Source of the DNA: Phaeovulum sp.
GTDB lineage: Bacteria; Pseudomonadota; Alphaproteobacteria; Rhodobacterales; Rhodobacteraceae
Assembly: GCF_030684035.1 (NCBI RefSeq)
Contig: NZ_JAUXPI010000023.1
Coordinates: 1 to 64,000, forward strand
Reading direction: 5' to 3'
DNA length: 64,000 bases
In this document: positions 9,046-17,583 of the stretch, piece after piece
Position numbering within the stretch: the stretch's first letter is position 1
Layout: each line of letters opens with the position of its first letter
Position numbers and translations under genes: made by a program
The notes under the pieces: generated by a model
Seen by the model: only the letters and a program-made list of their open reading frames with translations
Told to the model about the DNA's origin: nothing
Database searches by the model: none

Positions 9046-9296
9046 GCGGGCAGATTTTCTGGAACGGCACCGCCCTGCCCTATCGCCCCGGCGAAACCGT
9101 CGCCACAGCGCTGACCCGCGCCGGGGTACTCCGCTTCGGGGTTGCACCGGGCGGGCAGGCGCGCGGCATTTTCTGCGGCATCGGCCAATGCCAGGGCTGT
9201 CTGGTGCAGGTCGGCGCGCGGCTGACCGAGGCCTGCCTGCTACCCTGCCGCGATGGCCTGATGGTCTCTGATGCGGGGGGGCCGCAGCATGGGTGA
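9042..9296 (+). CDS. Small [2Fe-2S] subunit of the FAD amino-acid dehydrogenase complex
   Basis: 84 residues. Cysteines at positions 45, 50, 53, 65 and 69 (CGIGQCQGC, then ACLLPC) match the plant-type [2Fe-2S] fold of HcnA/LhpF-like subunits, which pass electrons from the flavin subunits. The ATG at 9042 overlaps the stop of the upstream gene (ATGA), indicating translational coupling; the longer open frame from 8976 would overlap the catalytic subunit by 70 bases. Its own stop overlaps the next start (ATGGGTGA). Confidence 0.88.
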   Translation: MSGQIFWNGTALPYRPGETVATALTRAGVLRFGVAPGGQARGIFCGIGQCQGCLVQVGARLTEACLLPCRDGLMVSDAGGPQHG

Positions 9297-10563
9297 TCCG
9301 CGCATTCTGGTGGTCGGGGCCGGGCTTGCCGGGCTTGCCGCAGCGGCGGAACTGGCGTGTGCCGGGCATCAGGTGCTTGTCGTCGATCAGGCGCGGCAGC
9401 CGGGCGGCGCAGTGCACCGCCAGCCGCTGCCGGGCGCGCGCTCGCTTGCCAGCCCGGCGCAGGCGCGGCGTTGGCGCGCGCTGATGGCCGATGTCGATGC
9501 GCAGGGCGCGCGGATCGAAATTGCCTGCAATACCCGTTTTGGCGGCGTTGACCATACCGGCACCGTGCTGCTCACCGGTGATGCAGCCGCGCTTTTGCAG
9601 CCGCAGGCACTGGTTCTGGCGGTTGGGGCCCGCGAAAAGGTGCAGCCGCGCCCTGGCTGGACCCTGCCGTGGGTCACCACCGCTGGCGCGCTGCAAGTCG
9701 AGATCAAGACCACGTCCGAACCCCCTGCGGGCCGGGTGCTGCTGGCGGGCTCCGGTCCGCTTTTGCTGGCGCTCGGGGCAGAGCTGGTGCGGCTCGGGCA
9801 GCCGCCGGTGGCGATCATCGAGGCGGCGCGGCCGTTTTCGCACCCGCTGCAATCGCTGGCATTGCCGCCGCCCTACATGGTCGAGGCGGCGCGGCATCTG
9901 GCGCGACTGGTGCGGGCACGGGTGCCTGTGTTCACCGGCGCGGCCCTGACCCGGATCAGCGAACACGAGGGCGCACTTTTGGCCGAAATTGCCACCCGCA
10001 AAGGCAGCCTCGGCCTTGCTGCCGACCGGATTTGCCTGCACGATGGCATCCGCCCCAACGATACCGGCCTGACCGACAGCACGGCGCTGCCGGTGCTGCG
10101 CCTTGGCGACTGCCGCGAGGCGCTAGGCGCTGCTGCGGCACTGGCCGATGGTCGCGCCGGGGGGGCAGCACTTGCCGCGCGCCTCGCCGGTCTGCCTGCC
10201 CCCGCTGCAAGCAGCGCGCTGGCGCGCGAGGCCCTCGCTCAGGCGCGGCTTGCCCGCATTTACGCGCATGATTCCGCCGCAGCACTTGCCGCCCTGCCCG
10301 CAGACACGGTGATCTGCCGCTGCGAGAACCGCACACGCGCCGATCTCGATGCGCTCGGGCCCTCGCCGACCACCCGGCAGTTGCGGCTCGATGGCCGCTT
10401 TGGCATGGGTGCCTGCCAGGGGCGCTTTTGCGCCGACTGGGTGGCAAGGCTTGCCCGCCCCGATGCGCCGCAACCGCTTGGAATTCCGCGCTGGCCCGCC
10501 CGCCCGATTTCGGTGGCCGAACTGCTTGCCGCCCCCGATCTGACCTCAGGAGAATTCGAATGA
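9289..10563 (+). CDS. FAD/NAD(P)-binding and [2Fe-2S] (BFD-like) subunit of the amino-acid dehydrogenase, HcnB/LhpE-like
   Basis: 424 residues. N-terminal GxGxxG (LVVGAGLAGLAAAAE, glycines 10/12/15), a second nucleotide-binding glycine motif (LLAGSGPLLLALGAE), and a C-terminal BFD-type [2Fe-2S] domain with Cys343, Cys345, Cys376 and Cys381 (CRCE, then CQGRFC). This is the second flavoprotein of the three-part dehydrogenase. The ATG at 9289 has a G-run 8 bases before it and overlaps the upstream stop; an ATG at 9271 is possible but lacks a ribosome site. The stop overlaps the next gene's ATG (AATGA). Confidence 0.87.
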   Translation: MGDPRILVVGAGLAGLAAAAELACAGHQVLVVDQARQPGGAVHRQPLPGARSLASPAQARRWRALMADVDAQGARIEIACNTRFGGVDHTGTVLLTGDAAALLQPQALVLAVGAREKVQPRPGWTLPWVTTAGALQVEIKTTSEPPAGRVLLAGSGPLLLALGAELVRLGQPPVAIIEAARPFSHPLQSLALPPPYMVEAARHLARLVRARVPVFTGAALTRISEHEGALLAEIATRKGSLGLAADRICLHDGIRPNDTGLTDSTALPVLRLGDCREALGAAAALADGRAGGAALAARLAGLPAPAASSALAREALAQARLARIYAHDSAAALAALPADTVICRCENRTRADLDALGPSPTTRQLRLDGRFGMGACQGRFCADWVARLARPDAPQPLGIPRWPARPISVAELLAAPDLTSGEFE

Positions 10564-11957
10564 CCCTTGCCGCACCCGCCCGCGCGCCGCGCGCCGCCCG
10601 CTTTGTCGTAGCCAATCCGTTCAATGGTGCCGTGCTGTCCGAACTTGCCGAGGCGAGCGAGGCCGAGGTTCTGGCGACCGTCGCGCGCGCCGGTGCCGCC
10701 GCCGCCGCCTTTCGCGGTTCCACCCCCTATGAGCGGCGCGCGCTGCTGAACCGGCTTGCGGAACTGGTGGAGCGTGATGCGGAAATGCTGGCGCAGACGA
10801 TCAGCGCCGAGGTCGGCAAGACCATCACTGAGGCGCGCGGCGAGGCGCGGCGGGCGCAAAACACGCTGCGGCTTTCGGGCGATGCCGCGACCTTTCTCGA
10901 TGGCGAGGTGCTGCATTGCGGTATCGTTTCGGGCGGCAAGGACCGGCAGGCGGTGGTCACCTATGTGCCGACCGGGGTGGTCGCGGCGATCACTCCGTTC
11001 AACTACCCGGTCAACCTGCTCTGCCACAAGCTCGGCCCCGCCATCGCGGCGGGCAATGCGGTGGTGGTGAAACCTTCGCCCAAGGCCCCGCTTGCCGCCG
11101 ACCATCTGGTGCGGCTGACCCGCGAGGCGGGCTTTCCCGCCGATCTGGTGCAGATCCTGCACGGCGGGGCCGAACCCGCGCTGGCGCTTGCCCGCGCGCC
11201 GATCGACCTTTTGAGCTTTACCGGCGGGCCGCAGGCCGGGCTGGCGCTCAAACGCGCCTCGGGCCTCGTGCGCTGTCTGATGGAACTTGGCGGCAATGAC
11301 CCGCTGTTTGTGCTGTCCGATGCCGATCTGGATGCGGCCGCCGCCACCGCGGTCGGGCACCGCTTTGAAATTGCGGGGCAAAGTTGCGCTGCGGTGAAAA
11401 AGCTTTATGTCCACGAGGCGGTGCAGGATGAATTTACCGAGCGGTTGCTGGCGCTGGTGGCAGATCACCGCTACGGCGACCCGGCCGAGGATGCCACCCA
11501 GATGGGCCCGGTGATCGATGCCGCCGCCGCCGCCGACCTTGCGGCGCGGTTGCGCGAGGCCGAGGCGGCAGGGGCACGGCTATTGGCGGGTGGCACGGCG
11601 CAGGGCACGCTTTTCGCCCCCACGGTCATTGCCGATGTGCCATTGACGACCCGCCTGCTGGCCAGCGAAACCTTTGGCCCGGTGCTGGCAATGCGCGCGT
11701 TCAGCAGCCTCGATGCCGCCATGGGCGAGGTCAACGCCTCCGAATTCGGCCTGCAAGCCGGCATCTTCACCAATGACCACGCCGCGATCCGGCAGCTTTC
11801 GCGCGGGCTACAGGTCGGCGGGGTCATGGTCAACGAAGGCCCCGATTTTCGCGCCGAACATGTGCCCTTTGGCGGCATCAAGCGCTCCGGCCTTGGTCGC
11901 GAAGGCGTGCGGATTGCGCTGCGCGAAATGTCCGAAACCCGTGTCGTGATCGACTGA
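10560..11957 (+). CDS. NAD(P)-dependent aldehyde dehydrogenase
   Basis: 465 residues, normal ALDH length. Visible motifs: TPFNYPVN with the conserved Asn, FTGGPQAG for the cofactor, the general base Glu242 in MELGGND, and catalytic Cys276 in AGQSCA. The ATG at 10560 has AGGAG nine bases ahead and overlaps the previous stop. In the hydroxyproline pathway this position would be 2-oxoglutarate semialdehyde dehydrogenase, giving 2-oxoglutarate. The sequence by itself also resembles lactaldehyde and non-phosphorylating glyceraldehyde-3-phosphate types, so the substrate assignment rests on neighbours. Confidence 0.85.
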   Translation: MTLAAPARAPRAARFVVANPFNGAVLSELAEASEAEVLATVARAGAAAAAFRGSTPYERRALLNRLAELVERDAEMLAQTISAEVGKTITEARGEARRAQNTLRLSGDAATFLDGEVLHCGIVSGGKDRQAVVTYVPTGVVAAITPFNYPVNLLCHKLGPAIAAGNAVVVKPSPKAPLAADHLVRLTREAGFPADLVQILHGGAEPALALARAPIDLLSFTGGPQAGLALKRASGLVRCLMELGGNDPLFVLSDADLDAAAATAVGHRFEIAGQSCAAVKKLYVHEAVQDEFTERLLALVADHRYGDPAEDATQMGPVIDAAAAADLAARLREAEAAGARLLAGGTAQGTLFAPTVIADVPLTTRLLASETFGPVLAMRAFSSLDAAMGEVNASEFGLQAGIFTNDHAAIRQLSRGLQVGGVMVNEGPDFRAEHVPFGGIKRSGLGREGVRIALREMSETRVVID

Positions 11958-11979
11958 TCGCCTTCAATAGGAGCCCGCC

Positions 11980-12876
11980 ATGACCAGCCTCACCCGTTTC
12001 GACGGCGTCTTTACCGCGCTTGTCACCCCCTTCACCGCGACCGGCGCAATTGACTGGGCCGCATTTGACCGCCACCTTGACCGCCAGCTTGCGGCGGGCA
12101 TTGCCGGGCTGGTGCCAGTCGGCACCACCGGCGAGGCGGCGACGCTTGACGAAGACGAGGCGCTGGCGCTGATTTCGCGCACCAAAGCTCGGGCCGAAGG
12201 GGCGGCCTATGTGCTGGCAGGCACCGGCAGCAACTCGACCGCCAAGACGGTTGCCGCAACCCGCCGCGCCGTCGAGGCGGGGGTTGATGGCGTGCTGGTG
12301 GTCACGCCCTATTACAACAAGCCCACGCAGGCCGGGCTGGTGGCCCATTTCGCGGCAGTTGCCGAGGCGGCGGGGGCGGCGGAGGTGATGCTCTATTCGG
12401 TGCCGGGCCGTGCCGGTGTGGCGATTGCGCCGCAAACGGCGGCAGAGCTTGCAGCGCGCGCGCCGAATATCGTGGCGATCAAGGAGGCGGGGGGCGATGC
12501 GGCCCGCGTCACCGCGCTTCGTGCTGCCTGCGGGGCGGATTTCGTGGTGCATTGCGGCGATGACGGGCTGGCGCTGCCGTTCTTCGCGCTTGGCGCGCGC
12601 GGCCTTACCTCGGTGCTGTCGAACTACGCCCCGGCGGAATGCGTGGCGCTCTGGCAGGCATGGTTCGGCGGGCGTTTTGCCGAGGCGCTCATGCTGCATG
12701 AACGCCTCGCCCCGCTTGCCGCCGCGATGTTCATCGAATCGAGCCCCGCCCCGGTCAAGCACGCGCTGGCGCACGCGGGGCTGATGGGGGCCGGGCTGCG
12801 GTTGCCGCTGGTCGGGCTTGCGCCCGCCTCGGCCGCAGCACTTGCAACCGAACTGGCGCGCTTCGCCGCGGCCTAG
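11980..12876 (+). CDS. DapA-family aldolase/deaminase (dihydrodipicolinate synthase-like)
   Basis: 298 residues. It retains the DapA active-site signature: GTTGE (Thr49-Thr50), YYNKP near residue 112, Tyr139 and Arg144 in YSVPGRAG, and the Schiff-base Lys168 in IKEAGG. That set fits true 4-hydroxy-tetrahydrodipicolinate synthase but also related pyruvate lyases and the pyrroline-4-hydroxy-2-carboxylate deaminase of the hydroxyproline pathway. It has a good AGGAG site and lies 22 bases after the ALDH gene. A catabolic neighbourhood argues for a dedicated paralogue rather than the housekeeping lysine enzyme. Its stop and that of dusA share the palindrome CTAG. Confidence 0.8.
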   Translation: MTSLTRFDGVFTALVTPFTATGAIDWAAFDRHLDRQLAAGIAGLVPVGTTGEAATLDEDEALALISRTKARAEGAAYVLAGTGSNSTAKTVAATRRAVEAGVDGVLVVTPYYNKPTQAGLVAHFAAVAEAAGAAEVMLYSVPGRAGVAIAPQTAAELAARAPNIVAIKEAGGDAARVTALRAACGADFVVHCGDDGLALPFFALGARGLTSVLSNYAPAECVALWQAWFGGRFAEALMLHERLAPLAAAMFIESSPAPVKHALAHAGLMGAGLRLPLVGLAPASAAALATELARFAAA

Positions 12877-13880
12877 GCGCGCGCCACCTCGGCAAGAGCC
12901 GCATCGTAGAGCGCGAGCCCCGCGCCCTCGGCGCTGGCCCCTTCGGAAAGCGCCCTGCGCCAGCCGCGCGCGCCCGGGCGGCCATGGAAAAGCCCAAGCA
13001 TGTGGCGGCTGACCTGGTGCAGGCGACCGCCGCGTGCCAGATGCGCGGCGATATAGGGGCGCATCGCCTCGGCCACCGCAAAGGCATCGCGCGGGCCGGG
13101 CAGGCCGAAAAGCCGCGCATCGGTGGTGCCAAGAATGTTCCAGGGCTCATGGTAGGCGGCGCGACCCACCATCACCCCGTCGAGCCCCTGCGCCAGCAGC
13201 GCCTCCGCCTCGGCAAGCCGCGCCACGCCGCCATTGAGCGATATGTGCAGATGCGGGTAGGCCCGCTTCATTGCCAGCACCAGCGGGTAGTCAAGCGGCG
13301 GCACCTCGCGGTTTTCGCGCGGGCTGAGCCCTTGCAGCCACGCCTTGCGCGCGTGGATGATGAACCGGCTGACCCCCGCCGCCGCGACGGTTTCCAGAAA
13401 TGCGGGCAGCGCCTCGGACGGGGTCTGCTCGTCCACCCCGATCCGGCATTTCACCGTGACCTCAACTCCCGCCACCTCGGCCATTGCCGCCACGCAATCG
13501 GCGACCAGCGCCGGGGTTTTCATCAGCACCGCGCCAAAGGTGCCCGCCTGCACCCGGTCCGAGGGGCAACCGCAGTTGAGGTTGATCTCGTCATAGCCCC
13601 AGCCCGCCGCGATCCGCGTGGCTTCGCGCAGCTCGGCCGGGTCGGAGCCGCCAAGCTGGAGCGCCACCGGGTGTTCGGCAGGGTCGTAATCCAGCAGCCG
13701 CGCCCGATTGCCATGGATCAGAGCGGGCGCGGTGACCATTTCGGTATAGAGCAGCGCGCCACGGCTGATTTCGCGGTGGAAACGGCGGCAGTGGCGATCT
13801 GTCCAGTCCATCATCGGTGCCACCGCAAGCCGCGCGGCGGCGCGGGCGGGGCTGATCGGCAATGGCAGATGGTCGTGCAA
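12873..13880 (-). CDS. dusA: tRNA-dihydrouridine(20/20a) synthase DusA
   Basis: 335 residues. FMN TIM-barrel of the Dus family: APMMDWTDRHCRRF near the N-terminus, the catalytic cysteine in NLNCGCPSDRV (Cys103), and KCRIGVD. VAPMMDWTDRH and the retained Arg/His residues point to the DusA subgroup, which reduces uridines 20/20a of the tRNA D-loop with NADPH. It converges on the DapA-like gene, with the two stop codons overlapping in CTAG, and is transcribed divergently from selD. It is a housekeeping gene unrelated to the catabolic locus. Confidence 0.92.
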   Translation of the reverse strand: MHDHLPLPISPARAAARLAVAPMMDWTDRHCRRFHREISRGALLYTEMVTAPALIHGNRARLLDYDPAEHPVALQLGGSDPAELREATRIAAGWGYDEINLNCGCPSDRVQAGTFGAVLMKTPALVADCVAAMAEVAGVEVTVKCRIGVDEQTPSEALPAFLETVAAAGVSRFIIHARKAWLQGLSPRENREVPPLDYPLVLAMKRAYPHLHISLNGGVARLAEAEALLAQGLDGVMVGRAAYHEPWNILGTTDARLFGLPGPRDAFAVAEAMRPYIAAHLARGGRLHQVSRHMLGLFHGRPGARGWRRALSEGASAEGAGLALYDAALAEVARA

Positions 13881-14023
13881 CCCGGGCTCTCCTTGCGCAG
13901 CGGCGCTCCGCGCGCCCTAGCACAGCGCAGGCCCGAGCGAAACCCGCGCAGGGCCCGCTTTGGCGCATGGTGGCGGTGCCCGGCGCGCGCTATAGCGGGG
14001 CAAACCCGTTCCGGAGAGACCCG

Positions 14024-15064
14024 ATGACAATCCGCCTTACCACCCTTGCGCACGGCGGCGGCTGCGGCTGCAAGGTATCGCCCGCGCTGCTTGACGAAAT
14101 CCTGTCGGGGCTGCCCGCGCAGTTCCGCGACCCCGCAATGCTGGTCGGGATCGAGACCAAGGATGATGCCATCGTCTATCGCATCAACGAAACCACCGCC
14201 ATCGTGGCGACCACCGATTTCTTCATGCCGGTGGTTGATGATCCCTTCGATTTCGGAGCCATCGCCGCCGCCAACGCGCTTTCCGATATCTACGCGGTCG
14301 GCGGGCGGCCGCTTTTTGCGCTGGCAATCGCCGGCATGCCGGTGGGGCTGCTCGGTCCCGAAACCATCGGCGCGATCATGGCCGGAGGCGTCGATGTGGC
14401 GGCAAAGGCCGGGATCATGATCGGCGGCGGCCATTCGATCGACGCACCCGAGCCGATCTACGGCCTCGCCGTGGTCGGCATCGTGCACCCCGACCGGATC
14501 AAGCGGAATTGCACGGCGCGGGCGCAGGATGTGCTGGTGCTGGGCAAGGCGCTTGGCGTCGGCGTGCTCAGCCATGCGCTGAAACAGCACGGGCTTTCGG
14601 CGCAAGACTATGCCGAATTGCGCGCCACCACCACCAAGCTCAACGCGATCGGCGCGGATTTCGGCGCGATCGAGGCGGTGCACGCAATGACCGATGTCAC
14701 CGGCTTCGGTCTGATCGGCCATCTGCGCGAAGTTTGCGAAGGTTCAAACCTTGGCGCGCGGCTGCGGCTGGCCGATATTCCGCTGCTCGCCGCCGCCGTG
14801 CCATATGCGCAGGCTGGCCACAACACCGGGGCAGGAACCCGCAACCGTGGCGCGCATGAGGCGCATGTGTCGCTGCCCGAAGGTCTGCCGGACTGGCACC
14901 GCAACCTGCTTTATGACCCGCAGACTTCGGGCGGGCTGCTGGTTTCGGTGGCCCCCGAGGCGGCGGGCGCGGTGCTGGAAATGTTCCACGCGCAAGGTTA
15001 CGCCGCCGCCGCGATCATCGGCGAGATGGTGGCGGGCCCGGCGCGGGTTGCCGTGCTGGGCTGA
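14024..15064 (+). CDS. selD: Selenide, water dikinase (selenophosphate synthetase)
   Basis: 346 residues. The N-terminal glycine-rich loop HGGGCGCKVSP carries Cys14 and Lys17, equivalent to the essential Cys17 and Lys20 of E. coli SelD; here the key residue is cysteine, not selenocysteine. ATP-binding aspartates are in TTDFFMPVVDDP, and GGHSIDAPEP and DVTGFGLIGHL are family signatures. It makes selenophosphate from selenide and ATP. The ATG at 14024 has GGAGAG upstream; the longer frame from 13862 would overlap dusA. No selA, selB, tRNA-Sec or mnmH gene is in this window, so the user of the selenophosphate lies elsewhere. Confidence 0.95.
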   Translation: MTIRLTTLAHGGGCGCKVSPALLDEILSGLPAQFRDPAMLVGIETKDDAIVYRINETTAIVATTDFFMPVVDDPFDFGAIAAANALSDIYAVGGRPLFALAIAGMPVGLLGPETIGAIMAGGVDVAAKAGIMIGGGHSIDAPEPIYGLAVVGIVHPDRIKRNCTARAQDVLVLGKALGVGVLSHALKQHGLSAQDYAELRATTTKLNAIGADFGAIEAVHAMTDVTGFGLIGHLREVCEGSNLGARLRLADIPLLAAAVPYAQAGHNTGAGTRNRGAHEAHVSLPEGLPDWHRNLLYDPQTSGGLLVSVAPEAAGAVLEMFHAQGYAAAAIIGEMVAGPARVAVLG

Positions 15065-15149
15065 GCGGCGCGCGGCACTGATTGCAGCGCGCATTGCGCG
15101 CGCGCCTCGCCCGGTACCGCTTCGGGCTGGCGGCGCTTTGAAAACGGCG

Positions 15150-15175
15150 AAGGCGCCGTCTTGCGACGGCGCCTT
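15150..15175 (-). terminator. Hairpin terminator downstream of rpsI (possibly bidirectional with selD)
   Basis: Perfect 11-base inverted repeat AAGGCGCCGTC/GACGGCGCCTT around TTGC, 20 bases past the rpsI stop. On the minus strand it is followed by CGCCGTTTT, a weak T-tract; on the plus strand by GCAAAAAC. It fits the end of the rplM-rpsI transcript and may also stop transcripts from selD. Confidence 0.65.
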
Positions 15176-15195
15176 GCAAAAACGGGTCTGGCAGA

Positions 15196-15693
15196 TCAGC
15201 GCTTGGAGAACTGGAAGCTCTTGCGCGCCTTGGCCTTGCCGTATTTCTTGCGCTCGACCACGCGGCTGTCGCGGGTCAGGAAGCCTGCGGCTTTCAGCGC
15301 GCCGCGCAGCTCGGGCGTATAGAGTTGCAGCGCCTTCGAGATGCCGTGCTTGACCGCGCCAGCCTGGCCCGAAAGCCCGCCACCCGCAACCGTCGCCATC
15401 ACGTCGAATTCGCCTTCCACACCGGCCACGGTGAAGGGCTGCTTGAGGATCATCTGCAGCACCGGGCGGGCAAAGTATTCCGCCATCGGCTTGCCATTGA
15501 CCACCACCTTGCCCTTGCCCGGCTTGATCCAGACGCGGGCGACCGCGTCCTTGCGCTTGCCGGTGGCATAGGCGCGGCCCAGCGCATCGCGCTGCGGCAG
15601 CCGGGGGGCCGCAACCGGTGCGGCGGCGGCAGGGGTGCCCGCCACGGCGGCTTTCAGATCGTCGAGGGATTTGAGGTCTTCAACCATCTTCAT
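15196..15693 (-). CDS. rpsI: 30S ribosomal protein S9
   Basis: 165 residues. The S9 core ([35 protein letters not shown] and the basic tail [16 protein letters not shown]) is complete, preceded by an alanine-rich ~35-residue extension usual in alphaproteobacteria. It binds the 30S head, its C-terminal tail reaching the P-site tRNA. The start overlaps the rplM stop by four bases (ATGA), so the two genes are translationally coupled. Confidence 0.97.
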   Translation of the reverse strand: MKMVEDLKSLDDLKAAVAGTPAAAAPVAAPRLPQRDALGRAYATGKRKDAVARVWIKPGKGKVVVNGKPMAEYFARPVLQMILKQPFTVAGVEGEFDVMATVAGGGLSGQAGAVKHGISKALQLYTPELRGALKAAGFLTRDSRVVERKKYGKAKARKSFQFSKR

Positions 15694-16154
15694 GCGCTCC
15701 GGGTGTTCTTCGGGTTCAGCGAGGCAAAGTCGAGAACTTCGGGCTGCTGCGCTTCATGGGGATGCGCGCTGCCTGCATAGACGCGCAGGTTCGACATCTG
15801 CTGGCTGCCAAGGCGGTTGCGCGAAATCATCCGCTCGATCGCCTTGATCACCACCCGCTCGGGATGCGCGCCATCAAGCACCTGGCCTGCGGTACGGAAC
15901 TTGATCCCGCCCGGAAAGCCGGTATGCCAGAAGTATTTCTTGTCGGCACGCTTGTTGCCGGTCATCTGCACCTTGTCGGCGTTGATGACGATCACGTTGT
16001 CGCCCATGTCCATGTGCGGCGTGAAGCTTGGCTTGTGCTTGCCGCGCAAGCGCATGGCGACGATCGTGGCGAGACGGCCCAGAACGATGCCTTCGGCATC
16101 AATCAGGATCCATTTCTTTTCGATGTCCGCCGGTTTTGCGGTGTAGGTTTTCAT
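15690..16154 (-). CDS. rplM: 50S ribosomal protein L13
   Basis: 154 residues from the ATG at 16154 ([15 protein letters not shown]). Complete L13, an early-assembling 50S protein: [47 protein letters not shown], and [18 protein letters not shown]. The frame is open upstream to 16256, but that part is promoter-like. It is first in a two-gene operon with rpsI. Confidence 0.97.
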   Translation of the reverse strand: MKTYTAKPADIEKKWILIDAEGIVLGRLATIVAMRLRGKHKPSFTPHMDMGDNVIVINADKVQMTGNKRADKKYFWHTGFPGGIKFRTAGQVLDGAHPERVVIKAIERMISRNRLGSQQMSNLRVYAGSAHPHEAQQPEVLDFASLNPKNTRSA

Positions 16155-16197
16155 CGGCTTTCGGCCCTTCGATGGCTTTATGCGCTTCGGATGTGGG

Positions 16198-16226
16198 CTT
16201 TTGCGGCAAATACCGGCGCAGGTCAA
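16198..16226 (-). promoter_or_regulatory. Candidate rplM promoter
   Basis: Minus strand TTGACC (16226-16221) followed after 17 bases by CAAAAG (16203-16198), about 45 bases ahead of the rplM ATG. The -35 is good for housekeeping sigma in this group; the -10 is poor, so this is tentative. Confidence 0.3.
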
Positions 16227-16315
16227 GCCAAAAACCGCCTTGTTTTTTAAGTGCAAACAATGGGTTGCGAAATAGGTATCATATTACCCCATACCCAGCC
16301 ACGGAATCGCCGCGC

Positions 16316-16738
16316 TCAGCGCTTTGGCGGCAGCGAATAGGTCAGGCTGGCGCGGGCTACCGGCTCAACCACCGGCTCCGAAAAGATCATCACATCGCCC
16401 ACCGCCAGCCTGCGCCCAAGCTTCAAAAGCCGCGCCTCGGCGATCAGGTCGCGCCCGGCCTCGGGCTTGCGCAGGAAATCGAGGCTGGCGCTGGTGGTCA
16501 CCGCCAGCGCCAGCGGGCCGACATGCGAAAGAATGGCAAGGTAGAAAGCGACATCGGCAAGCGCAAAGATCGAGGGGCCGGAAACCGTGCCGCCGGGGCG
16601 CAGATGCCGTTCTGCCACCCGCAACCGCACCGCCACACCACCGGGCAGCAACCTTTCGATGCTGAAATCATCGGCGACCTGCGCGAATTCGCGCGCAAGA
16701 AAGGCGGCAAGCGCCGCCTCGTCCATCTGGTGTTGCAT
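16316..16738 (-). CDS. PaaI-type hotdog thioesterase
   Basis: 140 residues from the ATG at 16738, which has AGGAGGGAAG directly upstream; the longer frame to 17119 is antisense to the crotonase gene. The fold is a hotdog domain: LRPGGTVSGPSIFALADVAFY on the central helix, then ALAVTTSASLDFLRKP. These resemble acyl-CoA thioesterases of the PaaI/YigI type. It is divergent from the ECHDC3-like gene, with the two starts 54 bases apart, suggesting shared control. The acyl group is unknown. Confidence 0.78.
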   Translation of the reverse strand: MQHQMDEAALAAFLAREFAQVADDFSIERLLPGGVAVRLRVAERHLRPGGTVSGPSIFALADVAFYLAILSHVGPLALAVTTSASLDFLRKPEAGRDLIAEARLLKLGRRLAVGDVMIFSEPVVEPVARASLTYSLPPKR

Positions 16739-16792
16739 CTTCCCTCCTGCATCGCCCGGCCCTAGAGTTTCGGCAAAAGGGAGGGAATGACA

Positions 16793-17578
16793 ATGGCCGA
16801 ATTGTTCATGCGCGAGGATGCGGGCGGCGTGGCGCGGCTGGTGATGACCTCGCCTGCCAACTACAACGCGCTTTCCGATGCAATGCTGGCCGCACTGAAG
16901 CAGGCTTTCACCGCGCTTGCAGCCGACGCTTCGGTGCGCGTGGTGGTGCTCGCCGGTGCGGGCAAGGCCTTTTGCGCCGGGCATGACCTCAAGGAAATGC
17001 AGGCAGGCCGCGCCGCGCCCGACAGGGGCCGCGGCTATTTCGCCGACCTCTTCGCGCGCTGCGCCGAGGTGATGCAGATGATCCCGGCGCTGCCGCAGCC
17101 GGTGATCGCCGAGGTGCACGGCATCGCCACCGCCGCAGGCTGCCAGCTGGTGGCCAGCTGCGACCTGGCGGTGGCGGCCGAGGGCACCCGCTTTGGCGTG
17201 AACGGCGTCAACATCGGGCTGTTCTGTTCAACCCCGATGGTCGCGCTATCACGCAATGTGCCGCGCAAGGCCGCCTTCGAGATGCTGACCACCGGCGCGT
17301 TCATCGACGCCGCCCGCGCCTGCGAACTGGGGCTGGTGAACCGGGTGGTGGCACCGGAGGCGCTGACCGCCGAGACCGCGGCGCTTGCGGCGCTTGTGGC
17401 GGGCAAGCTTGGCGCGGCGGTCAAGATCGGCAAACGCGCGTTCTATCAGCAGATCGAGATGGACCTTGCCGGTGCCTATGCACATGCGGCCGGGGTGATG
17501 GTGGAAAACATGCTCTGGCGCGACACCGACGAGGGCATGGCGGCGTTTCTGGAAAAGCGCAAGCCGGACTGGGCTTGA
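16793..17578 (+). CDS. Enoyl-CoA hydratase/isomerase superfamily protein, ECHDC3-like, lacking both catalytic glutamates
   Basis: 261 residues of crotonase fold. The oxyanion-hole segments GKAFCAGHDLKEM and GIATAAGCQLVAS are present. The two glutamates of enoyl-CoA hydratase are replaced: GCEL is GCQL (Gln118), and the QPE motif is VNG (Gly138). GLFCSTPMVALSRNVPRKAA is characteristic of ECHDC3-type proteins. It is therefore unlikely to be an ordinary hydratase; another acyl-CoA reaction or a binding role is possible. The ATG at 16793 is better spaced from GGGAGGGA than the ATG at 16787. Confidence 0.82.
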   Translation: MAELFMREDAGGVARLVMTSPANYNALSDAMLAALKQAFTALAADASVRVVVLAGAGKAFCAGHDLKEMQAGRAAPDRGRGYFADLFARCAEVMQMIPALPQPVIAEVHGIATAAGCQLVASCDLAVAAEGTRFGVNGVNIGLFCSTPMVALSRNVPRKAAFEMLTTGAFIDAARACELGLVNRVVAPEALTAETAALAALVAGKLGAAVKIGKRAFYQQIEMDLAGAYAHAAGVMVENMLWRDTDEGMAAFLEKRKPDWA

Positions 17579-17583
17579 ACCAG

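Noticed and set aside
7735-10041. 768-codon minus-strand frame over the dehydrogenase genes
   Set aside because: Antisense shadow of well-supported FAD and [2Fe-2S] genes; no ribosome site or recognisable fold.
9042-10563. Hydrogen cyanide synthase HcnABC
   Set aside because: Subunit architecture is shared, but HCN synthase is not expected with ALDH, DapA-like and amino-acid transporter genes; an amino- or imino-acid dehydrogenase is more likely.
11980-12876. Housekeeping dapA for lysine synthesis
   Set aside because: Active-site residues allow it, but position at the end of a dehydrogenase-ALDH operon favours a catabolic paralogue. It is left as DapA-family without a gene symbol.
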